Part shown: piece after piece, positions 12,341-25,190 of the stretch
Layout of the letters: each line of letters begins with the position of its first letter
Numbering within the stretch: the first letter of the stretch is position 1
Source: Neurospora tetrasperma FGSC 2508
Lineage: Eukaryota > Ascomycota > Sordariomycetes > Sordariales > Sordariaceae
Assembly (NCBI RefSeq): GCF_000213175.1
Contig: NW_009799179.1
Coordinates: forward strand, 6,617,519 to 6,681,518
DNA: 64,000 nucleotides
Reading direction: 5' to 3'
Translations under genes and position numbers: made by a program
Notes under the pieces: generated by a model
Told to the model about the DNA's origin: nothing
The model's input: only the letters and a program-made list of their open reading frames with translations
Database searches by the model: none

Positions 12341-15300
12341 TCAAACCTCCTCATCACTCTCCTCCCCCAACAACTCTCCCTCGTCCTCATCCACGATAGT
12401 ATAATCGCCTCTCCCCCTTGCAAAGCTATCCCTGGTCCTGAACGTCCTCGACGCGCCGCCACCGTCCAGCCGACTCCAGCCACCTCTCCCGCCGCCACCG
12501 CCTCCGATACCCCATCTCTCCGCCGTGCTCTTGGCTGTCCTCCACAGGGCCCCCAAAACAAGCGGCATAGCGCCCGCCAGCGCCACCACCGCGCTGAGAG
12601 CGATGACGGGGTACTTGACCCAGGGCCTATCGGCATCGAAGAACTCCATGGTGGACGCCCCTTGCTCGCCGAGACGGATTTGGCCAAACTTTCCATCCCA
12701 GTGGCGGTAGACCCACCAGCCGATGGCGGAGGCGGCGGCCACGGGGAGGACGACGGCGAAGAAGATGGCAATACCCGAGACGCGGTGTTTGCGCTCAAAG
12801 TCGTCCTCGTGGCCCGGGCACGGGTGGACGGCCGCCTGCTTCTCGAAGTCCTGGCCGCCTTGGCAGGTGGTGAGCGGGATACGGCGGTAGCCGGTGGGCT
12901 CGTAGTACTCGATCTCGTCGGGATGTTCTTTGCACCAGAGCTTGTGGTCTTTGGGCTTGAGGCCGCTGACGAGGGAGCATTGGCCGTGGTTGTCGAGTTC
13001 ATAGTTAAAGTCGCTGTAGAATTGTCCGCGTTAGCAATCTGAAGGGTTCAGGAAGGGGAATAAGCAAGGGCGAGAATACTAACCATTCAAAGTCCGACCT
13101 GGTGCAGGTGCAGTTTTGCTTGCTGTACAGCGGATCCAACCTGAAATCGTTGAAACACTTCAAGCCAGGCTTTTTGCGCAGATACTGAGAAACATGTCCA
13201 AACAAACATCCATCAGGTTGGAGGGGGTGTTTCGGGGAAAAGATCTGGTAGTCGGACTTGCTGAGGTTCTCTGGATCGTACTTGCACACATGGTCGGTAA
13301 ACTTGGTGAAGTCAATCTTGGTGGTGAACAGACCGTCGCTGTTCTCACCCCAAATCAAGAAATTTTGCGAGTTGCCAGAGCGCGTTGTAGTAAGATCCCA
13401 GATATCAACCTTCTCCTTCGAGAAGGTGTGCTTCTTCCAAGTAGCACCCTGGTCAAGAGAGTACTCGAGCGTGTCCGTCTTCTGTCCCCTGATAGGAACG
13501 AGGACGATGATAGAGCCCTGATCACCCAAGGCCCAGTTCCATCTGCCCTTCTTGACCCGCTTCCAGGTGATACCGGCATCTGTAGTCATGAAAGTGTCGG
13601 CATCCTTGATCGATCCGAGGGAGTCGCCCACGTTACCCCATCCAAACATGACGCCCACGGCACCCTCAGATGAGTACGTCTTACCACGATCCCTGCGCTG
13701 GGTGTAACCCTGAATATGAAGTGCACATTTCTCAGTACCGCTGGACGAGCACGGGAACTTGCCAAATTCGTCCTTTTTAGGAGTAGGAAGGTACGCCCAT
13801 TGGGCGCCGTCGTTATGCGTAATCTTGGTCTGAAGTTTCTTGGGCGCGCTGCTCTTCGCGTCTGGATTGGCGACCACGTTGACGAGAGCAACACCTTCCA
13901 AACCAACCATCTTCTCAAAATCGACGTAGAAGTACTGGTCGCAGTTGACGTTCTTCACGCTGACAACGTACGATGTACCGTTGGAGTTGCTCTTCAGAAT
14001 TGTACCAAGACTCTTATCACCCTCCATCCTGGTTGCCACAAAGAGATTGACGGCATGGGTTGAGCTGTCCAAGACAGTATATGCGTGCTGGTGAGGGACT
14101 TCAAACCCAAAGGGGAATTTCGCTTCGGAGTAGAGACTGCCGTCAAGAGAAGCGTACGCCCGCAGCGTCTTCTTTTCCGTATCTTCCGTCGCAACAACGA
14201 TGAACTCTGCCATGGTGGCGAATTCTTTGGCCTCCTTCAGGCGTACTCTCTCATCCTGGTTGAACCAGTCGTTGGATGAGACAAGCTGCAGGGCGCTGTC
14301 GTTGTCACCTTCCTTCTCGTGCTTGAGGCAGAGAATCTGCTCCAAAGCACGGTTCGCGTACTTGCGCCCGTAAGCCTCCGCTCCCGTAAATTCACACCGG
14401 TAGACATCGCGGGCAAGGGTTTCCCAACGTTCTCCGTCTTTGGTGCCGTATGCGACCCGATAGCAGTCGTTCTTGCTTTCGCACTTCTTCCCTAGCCAGA
14501 TGAGCCAGTTCGGCTTGTCAGGATGGAAGATAAGCGGGAAGATGCCGTTGGCGGCAGCCTCAAAATCGGCGGGTTGCGGCACCTCGAAAGTGCGGAAGCG
14601 TTTACCACGATCAGGCGTGTAGATCAGCTTCTTGCCTTCAGTAAGGAAGAAGACCCAATCCTTGACGGTAGGATGGGGAACAATGCTGATAACTTCATCG
14701 TCCTTGAAGAAATCTACCTTGTCCCATTTCTTGCCGTGATCTGTGGTCCTCCAGATAGGACCAACCTTTGGCCCTGAATCATCAACTGTGCGGTTCATCC
14801 CTCTCATGATGATGGTCTCGCTGGAATCGCTACTAGACTCGCCTCTTTCAAGGTAGTGCTTCTCCCAATGGGTCCAGTGGCCAAATTTGCCGTTAGTGTC
14901 GACCTGCTGGAGCTCACCCGTAGCCTCATCTGGTGGGGCACCGATGCCATCACCACACGACCGCTCGACATCCTTATACTTATCCTTTGTCTCCTTGGTA
15001 TCCTTACAGGTGTTGCCGGGAATCTTGCGGTACCCCGAGGTGCCTAGGAATTTATCATTTCTATCACCATCCTTGCAAGCGCCCTCTGGGATGGGAATGG
15101 GTCCTCTAGACACACAAATGCCCTTGTCGTTTCGCTCAAAGTTGTAATCGCACTCGTAATCCTGGTCTGTGCAATCACAGTCTTTGGTCTCCACCTCCGC
15201 AAGCTTGAACTCTTTCTTGAGGAAGCACTTGGCATCCTTCTTGCGGCGGGGATAGGTCTGAGTGTGTCCCATGATGCAAGTAGGCTCTCCGTCCTTGTCA

Positions 15301-16997
15301 ACTCGGGCATGCCACTCTTCCATATCGCTTTCTTTGCAGGTAGCTTCGTGGAGGCCCTCAAAGTCGATATGGATTACGTGCCAGGCACCCTTAGCCTTAC
15401 CAATAAGCACGAACTGAAGGCCAGTCGAATCAGGGGTGGTTGTGAGGATCCAAGGCTGTATCTTCAGATCGTTGGGCAGCTTCTCATCAACCCAGTTCTC
15501 TCCATGGTTAAGTGAGTAGCTGATTTCTGAGATGTCTTCCTCCTTCGAATCGCGAACAGCCACAAAAATAGATCCTTGATCTCCGAATTCGTACTTGTGT
15601 GGCCCCTTCAGTGCCTTCTTCCAAGTCTTGCCGGCATCATCAGAGACATAGAGATTGGCATCCTCCCAGTAGTCCCCGAGGTAATCACCAGTGTTGCCAT
15701 TGGCCATGACCAGACCGGGTGCCGGGCTTGAAAAGACACGACCGACGTTGTTAAGTTCGGTGACCGAGTGAAGATGAATTCTCTTGCCGTCCGCGGTAAC
15801 CTTGTCGAAAGTTCGACCATCATCGAAGGTGATCTCTGACACGAGTTTCTTCTTGGTGCTGGGCTTCTCGTCCACCTCCTTGCCGTTATCCACTTTATTG
15901 ACCAGGAAGATGCCCTGAATGCCGGCAATATTCTCGAAATCGACGTGGCCAAACATGTTGAGGTTGGTATACTCGAGGTTCTCGCTGAAGTACGTGCCAT
16001 CGTAGTTACTGGTAAACATGATACCCATCGGTGCCGATTTTGAGCCTGTCATAACGTTCAGCTGGATGCTGTAGTTTGTGCTTTCCAGGACAGTATAGGC
16101 TTCTTGAACAATCTTGTGATCGTGATCATCATGCGCGTTGGGGAACATGGCCCGCTGCCACTTCTTGGTATCGGTGGAGATAAAGAGCGCCATCTCGTCG
16201 GTGTTGGCGGATGTCGTAGCTACCATGAAGTACCTCTTCACAGCGGCCACATTGACGACACCACGTACGGGCTTATCACCGGCTAGGTTTGGCTCGAACT
16301 CTTGGATATTCCCCTCCTTATCAGCCTTGAAAAAGTCGTCCGAGATGACCAGGCGCCGATCCTCTGAGAAGATCGAATCGACGCCCATGATGATGCAAAG
16401 GATGCGATCCTTGTCGAGGTCCGAGTCGCCAGTCGTAAATACGGGAGAAGACTTTGCCCACCAGCAGCCAAGGGTATCAGGACGGAGAGGTTTGGCAGGG
16501 GTTTCGAAGTCATCGATTGTGTAAAGAGACACTTCCTCGCAGAGGAAGCCGAGGCAGTGTAGACCGTTGAAGATAATGCGGTCGGGATCCGTAGCATGGA
16601 AGTGCAGGATATCGAACCGCTCTGTGTCCCATGCAGCATCGACTTCGAACGTCTTCCACGTCTTGCCTTGGTCCGTAGTGCGGTAGTGTTTTCTTCCATC
16701 AGTGATTGCGAACGCCCGCTTCGAATCGAAGTCGTGCATATATAGCCGAGCGACCTTGCCGTCTGGGATGTCCTTGACCACGGACCATGTTGCGCCTGCG
16801 TCATCGGAGCGCCAGAGGTTGGACTTGTGAGGGTCATGAAACAGAATAGTATCGGACCCTTCGAAGTAGTTGAGATTGCTGGGCTGAGTATCCAGCTTGG
16901 TTGTCTTAAAGGTTGGGTGGTCCTTGGCTAGGAGGGGTGCTGCCCAAAGGGCAGACGCCAGCAAGGCCGCCGCCTGCAGAGCTCCCCTGACCCTCAT
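12341..16997 (-). CDS. vps10: Vacuolar protein sorting receptor Vps10 (sortilin family)
   Basis: Two exons on the minus strand, 16997-13084 and 13013-12341, encode 1528 residues. The 70-base intron has donor GTTAGT and acceptor TACAG and joins within a Cys codon. A signal peptide occupies about residues 1-24. Two long Vps10 repeats with Asp-box-like turns (for example SDDAGKTW) each end in a Cys-rich module. Hydrophobic segments lie at about 1385-1406 and 1440-1462, then a short acidic tail ending EESDEEV. In yeast Vps10 cycles between late Golgi and endosome, sorting carboxypeptidase Y and misfolded proteins to the vacuole. The size matches the family (about 1500 residues). The second hydrophobic segment is common in filamentous-fungal models; whether it crosses the membrane is not known from sequence. 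Confidence 0.97.
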
Positions 16998-18027
16998 GAT
17001 TCGGGGCTTCTAGGTCCGGCAAACATGAAGCGGGAACTCGATGACTGGGTTCGGGGAAGCGTCGCCAGGTGTTCTATTTTGCGATGCGGTTCGACAAATT
17101 AAGCGGACGGTTGGGTGGGTAGCTGGCGATGCTGTCGTCGAGATATCTGTTGCGCGCGGAAAGTCAACATCCAAGCTAGCTACTTAAGGTGGGTCAGAGA
17201 GGGGCATCGCCGTGACGCTGTCAGGCAGTCGGGGGCTGTGTCACCTACGGATAGCAAAACGGCGATCGGTACGCAGCAGTGGGATGAAAAGTTAGGTATA
17301 CGAAGCTCTACTGGTAGTGGTTGATTGCGAAAACCTGGTACTGCATATGACAAGAAGACGGATGGGACGAGAATGTGGTCCTGACTAGTGTGAAGCAACT
17401 TGTCTGTGCTGTCCTGTTGCCTGTCTCGCCTGTGCCGCAAGCTGAGACGCCTGCTTGTCAGTTTGGGGAGCGGCTCGCCACAAGTTCGGATAGCAGTCGG
17501 GGGAGGGTCGGGCCCCATCACGCCTGGTTCGCGCCACTTCCCTTTGGCCTCCGCGTCAGCCTTTCATCCGCTGTTGGTTCCATGTTGCAGATCGCGCAGC
17601 GGAGCGCTTCTCCAGCCTGGAATTCCACTGCGATCAAAACCTTCAGTACACAACGGAAGCAAGAAGTGGAAGGGAAGCTCCAACGGCCCGCACGGGCAGC
17701 GCTTCCAGGCCCAACGAGCATTGAGACGAATCCCATCTTTTGGGCGCTCCGACCTAGGTGGACACCCTACTCCAGGCATCCGGAATACCACCACCACCAC
17801 CACCATACCTCCTCTGCTTGTATCACTCAGCCAAAAACACGAGAATCGAATCCAGTAAACAGCCAGCCACCAAATATGTACAACTCCATCACAGTTTTCA
17901 CCCTTTGTCTTCCCTACCATTCGATCCGTTCCTCCATAGTTCTCGCACGGTTACACAATCACAATGGTAAAGCATAGATTATACAACAAAGACTTTATCG
18001 AGAACCAACTCTGGAAAGGGGAGGGTG

Positions 18028-18067
<40 letters not shown>

Positions 18068-18500
18068 GGGAAATCGCGATCAAAATCAGAACTTCATTGC
18101 TTTGCCTCCCTCAAGTACACTACATCGTACGCTGCATGGAGCTGAGCCGGGTGAGCCGTCAAAAGCTTCTGGTCTTCTAACTACGTACCCAAGTCTCATG
18201 TCTCCATCCATCCAAAATGCCCAACCAGCAAGTAGCAAATATACACATCTAAGATTATGAAGAACTGTCACCCAAATTCGGCGAGACTCTCTATAGCCCT
18301 ACCCTCTTTCTAGATTGTCAAGGCTGGCCGGGCCCAAAAACGAATAAAAACCTCCCCAAAGTGATGATATAAAAGGACCCCGGTCACTCTGCTGCCTAGG
18401 CTGGCGCAGAACGACGAGGTAAAGAAATCCAGCATATACATATATATGTAAACCACCCAAACCCATTTCACGTCTCATCACATCTTCATACTGACCACAT
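16998..18500. other. Spacer between VPS10 5' end and SUN gene 3' end
   Basis: The spacer holds the VPS10 promoter and the downstream region of the SUN gene, both on the minus strand. It contains a pure A tract at 18028-18062. The open frames here are short, overlap on both strands and lack domains, so no gene is called. Confidence 0.55.
18028..18062. repeat. A35 homopolymer tract
   Basis: Thirty-five consecutive A residues on the plus strand in an intergenic region. A chance lysine run in one plus-strand frame arises from it. The length is likely variable and prone to assembly error. Confidence 0.9.
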
Positions 18501-19897
18501 TTAATCGCCACGGGGCTTAAGGACAACGGTAGCAGTGCCACCCTCACTGAGGCCAACCTATCCAACCTGTTAGTAATTTGCGGTATCGTAAGGGGCCAAA
18601 ATTTTGCAAAACATACCGTGCAGCCATTGCTGCCAGAGTATTTGCCGTTCTTGAGCCAGCACTCTCCAGAAATATCACCCTGGATCTCCATGTCGAAGTT
18701 GAGGATGGCGTCGGTAGTGGGGGCGTTGGGGAAGATGGAGATATAAGTAATGCCATCGTCACTCTTGCCAACACCAACGTTGACAGGCGCCCAGTTACCG
18801 GCGCAGTCGGGGCAGGACTTGGAATTCCAGGTGCAAGCATCGTCGACAGGAATGCCCATGTTGTTGACATAGTACTGAGCGGTGGTGGACTGGCCCTTCC
18901 ACTTGTAGTAGGAAGAAGACACAGGGTTGGTGAGAGGGTACTGGCCGCCGGGGTTGGTCTCGAGAGGAATGACCATGGCCTCGTTGCCGGGATAGTCGGT
19001 ACGGCAGATGGCAGCGCTCTTGGGGAGCATGTTCTTGACATAAACACCGCCGGCACCCTGCTCGCAAAGGGTGGGGTGGCTCGCACGCGTGAGCTCAAGG
19101 AAGCCGTCGCTGTTGCAGTAGAGACCACCGATAGACTGACCAGTGGCACCTTGGGAGTCCTCAGGCCACTGAGTCTTCTGGTAGCCCGGAGGGCAGGCAT
19201 ACGAGCACAGCATGCCCGGCTGGCATGGGCCGCTGATTGGCTGCTCGTAGTTGTTGATGGCCACGCCCTTCATGAGCTTGCCAACCTTGGCAAGAGTGGT
19301 CCATCCAGACAAGTTGAGCCAGTCAACGCCGAGGGCGCCGTAATCGCTGGGAAAATGATCGCATCTGATCTTACCGCTGGGGAACTCGCTGTCAAGTCCA
19401 CCGCCAGAGAGGTTCTCAGAAGCCGCCGACGAGGTGGCAGCGGGGGGCTCGCTGGAGGTCGAGCTGGGAATGGGGCTCGAGGAGGTGGTCGGGGTGCTCG
19501 AAGTGGTGGACGATGAGGTAGACGTGGACGTAGACGTGGACGTGGACATAGAGCTAGTCAGCTCGAGAAACAGGGCACCGCCAGGGATGCTAGCCTTCGA
19601 GGTCGAGACAACGGGCGGGGGGGCGACGAACGAAGGCTTGGATGAGCCAAGGACGACATAATCACCCTCCTTGATGCCCTTCTCCGCCTCATTGGCATCG
19701 ACCTTCTTGCCGTCTAGGACATACTCGACGACAGTGGGGCCCTGAACGACCTCGGTGACCACGACAGTACCATCGGCGCGCTTGTCAATACCGGCGTGAG
19801 CGTGCTTCTTGGCGTGGTGGTGACCGTGGTGGTTGTGAGGCTGGGCGACGACACCGGAAACGGCGGCCGCGAGGGCGAGTCCAATAACTCCCTTCAT
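18501..19897 (-). CDS. SUN-family (GH132) secreted cell-wall protein
   Basis: Two minus-strand exons, 19897-18617 and 18557-18501, encode 445 residues. The 59-base intron has donor GTATGT, a CTAAC branch point and a GATAG acceptor. The last exon adds only 18 residues and completes the conserved C-terminus. Residues 1-19 form a signal peptide, followed by a His-rich segment and a Kex2-like Lys-Arg site near residue 40. A Ser/Thr-rich linker (about 113-165) leads to the SUN domain (about 180-445) with its typical Cys pattern and the GALGVDWLNLSGW motif. Relatives are yeast Sim1, Uth1, Nca3 and Sun4, Schizosaccharomyces Psu1 and Aspergillus SunA, which act in wall remodelling, septation and cell separation. 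Which paralogue this represents cannot be told. Confidence 0.93.
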
Positions 19898-20983
19898 TTT
19901 CGCTGTTTTTGAAGCGGAATGATGTTGTCGAGGACAGGGTTTCTGGTGTTTGTGTAACGGCTTTTATTTACAGGAAAGTGAATGCTTGCTAATCATCGAC
20001 CGTCCCTGTCAGTCTTTGTTTTCCAACTTGGATACTGCCCGGGCTGGCGCTGAACCCTTCGTGGATCTCTTTGAGGCGAAACAAAGAAAAATAAAGGCTG
20101 ATCTCGATAAAAGATCACCATTGTCTGAGATCATCCACAAGGCACACCTGGTCCCTTCCGCGCCGTAGAGTGGATTGAGGTTAAACATTTTGCTGAGCTA
20201 CTCACCTGCTGGTCTGGATGGGCGTCTGTACTAGACAACAGCCTGATCCGAATTTCTAAAAGAGTGACACCGCTGTGGTTCCAAAAGAATGTGGTAGAGA
20301 ATCGAAGACTCTCTGTTGGATGGAAATCCTGATCGCAAAAAAAAAAGCGAAAGGGCGCCGATGATGTGGAGGTGGAAACAACCAAGTTGAAGGAACCGTC
20401 CAAGGGAGTGAAAGAAACGGAGCAAGAGAAAGTGGAGGAGGCGAGCTCAAGTAGTGTATGTACACTGCTAGCGACTGTTGTGACCCCCTTGGACTGCAGA
20501 CCTAGAACCCTGCACTGCACTACACTTACTAACGAGCGTGGTACACACAGTACGAAGGCGTGCGAAGCGAGCGGTGGGCAGGAAGGTGGGCTGCACTGCA
20601 GTGGAACGGGGCAAGACTCTTTCTGGCAAAGGGCTCCAAAGGGCCCCATATCCGCCGGGCGGAAAAGCAACGTGACTCGAGCGAAATGAAGAGACCGTGA
20701 CAAGGCACCCCTAGACGCTTCCTGCCAGAGACATGCAGTGTCTGGGGAACCACAACCAGGGCCCTCGCCGATTCGCCGTCTGGGTGGTCTAGCTGGCTTC
20801 CGTCGTCTGCCAGCTCGGCCACCTGCCCTGGACCCGACGCGCCCGCCATTATCCCGCCGGACCGCAGGATAACCACTGGAGATCCCTTCTTCCTTGTCGA
20901 TTTGCGCTTCTAGGGAACCAGGAGATATATTGATGCCACGGGAGGAAAGTGGCAGCTACCTAGCACAACAATGTCCCATTGTC

Positions 20984-21023
<40 letters not shown>

Positions 21024-24000
21024 AACCAGAGCGGCTGCGGTAACACTGCAAGGCACAGGAACCAGGAACCTCTCAGGAACGCACGTGCAGGCATTGGATT
21101 TTGCCGAGAGAGAATTCAGGAACCACTCGCTGTGATTGGCGAAAGCTGTTGAGTGCCAGGGTCTTTGCGCAGCATCAACAGGGGAGGAGATGAGCAGAGG
21201 CCACCCTCTCATGGACGACAGGGGGATGGAGGAAACTGGAGATTGGCCAAGATTGGCCAGAGGCTTCTATTTTTCCACTACGATGAGAAGAGGACGCCAT
21301 CCATCAGCAACTTTCCACCGCTTCGATGTTTGTTTCATTCATTGCGCTGTGCCACTGCCCCTGCGGCCGCGCAAGCACGATGATGACGTGGACATATGTA
21401 CCCCGGCTATATATGTAGTGAATTCCTCTAACGCCACCCTTCGATGCAAGAGAAGGAAGGGCACACGGCAAAGTCTAGGTAGCTACGTATGTAACTCTGC
21501 TTCGTATAAAAGTCAGGGCTTCCCGGCTCTCCCCAGTTGCACCCAGACAATGGAACCAAGGCCTTGCCGACCTGTCTCCCGTCACTTGGAAGTGCCGAGA
21601 ATTGTGTTTCTGTCCTCCCCGGCCGGCAGCGGCAGTCGCAGCACATCACGCCGAGAATCATTCTCTGGGCTGTTGTCCGATGGCATTGTCCGTTCCATGC
21701 CTGGAAAAGGCGGCTCCGGAGATTGTGCTAATCACTGCTGCCCTCGGCCTTCTCCCATATGCTCCAACTAGGCGGGCAACTGTCCCCAGGAGTGACCCAG
21801 ATAGGCAGCGCGGTTTGGCCTGATCCCGTTTATCGTCAATTGAATCCCTGCTGAATTAGTGTAGTGTCGCAGGTTTCTGTTCCTGACTAACCTGCTATGG
21901 TTTAGGGTGCATTAGCAAGCTGGCTTCGCCTTAGTGGGCACTGGGCAGGATGGGAAGGGTGGGTCGATTTACGATCCAGCAACAACCTCGTCAGGTTGTG
22001 TTTTCGCTTCCCTTTTCTTAGAACATCTTGCTGATAGAAGACGGTGCTACTGTACGAGTTCCAAGACTTCTGGTGAGAGATCTTGGCCACTTGTTGTTGC
22101 AGACCTGTCGACGTGAGGTAGTTGTCCGAAAAGGAGAGATGACAGCGGTCAGTGCGGTTGTGAACAGACCCTGCGGTTCAGCTGCATGAGAATACAGCTC
22201 GGATGACAGGCACATTGCGAGCAGGAAATCTCACGACGTGACATCGGACGAATCCAGGCACGATCACCATAAGCTCGGTATGTGTGTTCCTGTTGTTTCT
22301 TTATCTTGCCTTAAGTCGAAACATCGAATTTTTGCTTGACGACGACGCTGTTCTGCTGGACACTGCGTTCCTTTTTTCCTTCTCTGTTATGAAAGGCTGC
22401 TCTTTCATGCATTGCCTCAAGCGTTTCCCTGTCCTTAAATCGCACGGGCCAATACATCCCGGCGTATACTATGTTTAGGTATCTTTCGATGGATGGCTAT
22501 CAAGCTTTTGGCTGGACGCTCAACACCAGAGCAAAGTTAAAAATGTGCCGTTATCTTATCACCCTCTTATAAACCCTGCGGCCCATCTCTCGCTCCAGCT
22601 TTGGGTTGATTAAACCCCTAATCTCGGCTGAACGCCTGTCCATGTGAGCGGTGTTGTTGGACTGTTATAGCAACCGTTGGAATACATCCGGATGCCACGA
22701 ACATTCCACTGCATCACGCCGACCTGGTACCCAGTGGAAATTGAGAGGCTGCACCAAGTCTCAACAGATCGCGATACTGGAACGCTGAATACGATGGCCC
22801 AGATGATAGCCCAACAAACCAATCTCCAGGTCGTCAGGAATGCTAGGAGTGGCCCGAGCCACGAACGATCGATCGAAGAACAAGTGTCGTGCTAGCAGGG
22901 GAGATGAGGAGCTGTCTGTTCCCACTATCATCAGCACAGAATATGTCATTGATGGATCGATGTCTGTTTGACATTTGCATGAACGATGACAAGATCTTTG
23001 CTCGTCGAAGCGATGAAGATACGAGAGTGATCGGCCTTGTGAAGATAACCAGACCCCAGATTATGATCGGATACATCCCGCATTGTTGTCCCGATACAAA
23101 AACTACCCGGACCGAGTCTGGCCAGTCTTATGTTTGCCGATCATCATCTCTGAGCACTCGATATTGGGGCCGGGGGCCAGATTGTCAGAACGCAGAAGAG
23201 CTACCAACTTTGAAGAAACTTGATCCTTACTGATCCACTCATTATTGCTGATCAGTTGAGTGCATTTAGAATTTGTCAGTGAACTTCATTGGTCGGGGGC
23301 ACAAGTGAATAGCTAGAGCTCCAGAGTCACAAGCATGGAAGAAAAGACGCTATTGCTTCCGCTTCCTCAGATCCACATGCTGTCTTCAAGCTGACAGTTG
23401 TATTGACTGAAAAGCACTCACCCTCCCTCTGCATTTGTGTTAACCCTCCGCATGAGCAGGCATTCTTGGCATTCTTTAAGGCAGCTTGAACATTAAACCG
23501 TCCATTGAGTGTCCAACGGAGCAGAAGAGTAGCGAAAGTGGGCAGGTAAACGTTCTCGGGGCGTTGACTCCAAGACACTATCAGGAGTTGCAGATGGTAG
23601 GTCTACCATTGTATCAAACTCGATTTGATGTGGTTAGGCCATTCCTGACGTCCACCTTTTGGATGGCAGAGAGACGACTGCTTCGTATGACAGTTACAAT
23701 CAGCAGAAAGAGAGAAGCGGCTCTTTATCGAGCCGACGTCTACTGTGTAGCTGACCGCCGAACATCTGGCTTATGTCGCACAGCGAGCAGTTAGTTATTA
23801 AGTGATCTGTGACATTGGTGACGGCACCTCTCACGGATATCTGAAGAAAGGATTCAGATAAAAACATCACTCAAAGTCGGTCTTGAGACAGGCAGCCTGG
23901 TTGTGTTCAATATCGTTCAGGCGGTGGAGGCATACTCCAAGCTACACAATCCCAATTCAAGTAATAAGATTACGTTACCCGGATGCCTGCGCCACTTGAT

Positions 24001-25190
24001 CTCGCGATACTTCTTAGTGGCGCCTCGGCGGCGTGGGTGGAATTTGGTGGTGTTCAGCCGAGGATTCGAACACGAAGCAACACAGCCACCGTTCAGCCGT
24101 AACCGATGAATGATCTTGACCTCTCCCGCTTGCAGCTTCGAGCTACGGTTGGCGATTCAGAAAGGAGGCCTGCATAGACCTGCCATTTGAGCTTGTTGTC
24201 AGCCGTGGACGCTTGCTCGAAACACCGTCGCAAAGGACTGACGTCCAGTCTGTCGGCGTTCAATGACTGCTCATCCAATGGGCCCACTTGAGCAGCTGGA
24301 GTGCCGAGTAGCTAAGAGCTTGGAGAAATTGGATAGCTGTGTCTAATGAAGCGCAATGCCAGTAAAGAGATATATCTAATCAGTGATGTGCTGGATGAAG
24401 CCATGTTCGAGTAAATGAGATGGCTAGTTTTTATGTGAGACCAATTGGCTGGATGATCGGTGGTGGAAGAGCTGAGCAACGATTGAGATGGGGGGGGCGG
24501 GTGAGATCACGGTGGTGCGCACATGCAGCCAAACACACCAAGGCTACAGAAGACAGCTGGAAAAGCATGGCGGGCAGCTGTCGATCAAGCCTTATTGGAC
24601 AGAAAGCAGTCTTGGAACTACGGCCATTTATTGCCTCTTGGCGGTCGGCTGTCAGCCCGTGCACCTCCACACAACCCAGCCCATTTTTTTTCCCTTCCTC
24701 CCCGCGGTCCCCCGGCACAGCCTTTCCTCTCAACCGCTGGCATGAGGCTCACCACTTTGGAAGCACCCCCAGCTCTGGATTCCACCTCCACCTCTCCCTA
24801 AATACAGCGTGCTCTTGCCATCAATACGTTCGATCTTTGAGCTTCAGTCGATTGCCAGCTGTAGCCATTGCATCCTCTGTCTAGATCACCATCCCACCCA
24901 TTGACGTGGCCCATCATCTGCCGGTTCCAGTCGGTGCTTTTAACGAACCGCCACTGACTACTTATCCACGACTCCTCCAACAAGCCGCGCCGCGAGTCTC
25001 CAACTTAGAGAGCTCTCGCCACGCTCTCCAGCCACACATCAAAGCCTCCAACACATCATCACTTGGTGATGCTGCCTGGACGACGGTGAGCCTAAAGCGT
25101 GATAGCAGTGTATCCATATATTTATTTGGACCACCTAAACCTTCGATTGGACGGCTTCAAGCGACGTCGTCTAGAGTTTCGGGCGACCTT
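19898..25190. other. Large gene-poor interval
   Basis: This 5.3 kb separates two divergently transcribed genes. I find no frame with a good start, a domain or consistent splice sites. It contains a GT18 dinucleotide run. From 24906 to 25190 an ATG-less frame is continuous with the downstream C2H2 gene and is probably leader. A short upstream frame starts at the ATG near 24741. A small fast-evolving gene or noncoding RNA cannot be excluded. Confidence 0.5.
20987..21022. repeat. (GT)18 microsatellite
   Basis: Eighteen uninterrupted GT units in the interval upstream of the SUN gene. Confidence 0.95.

Noticed and set aside
18578-19516. 312-residue plus-strand frame opposite the SUN gene
   Set aside because: It is a mirror of a clear SUN-domain coding region and has no motif of its own.
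24055-24085. GGATTCGAAC resembling the reverse of a tRNA T loop
   Set aside because: The T stem does not pair and the rest of a tRNA is missing on the minus strand.
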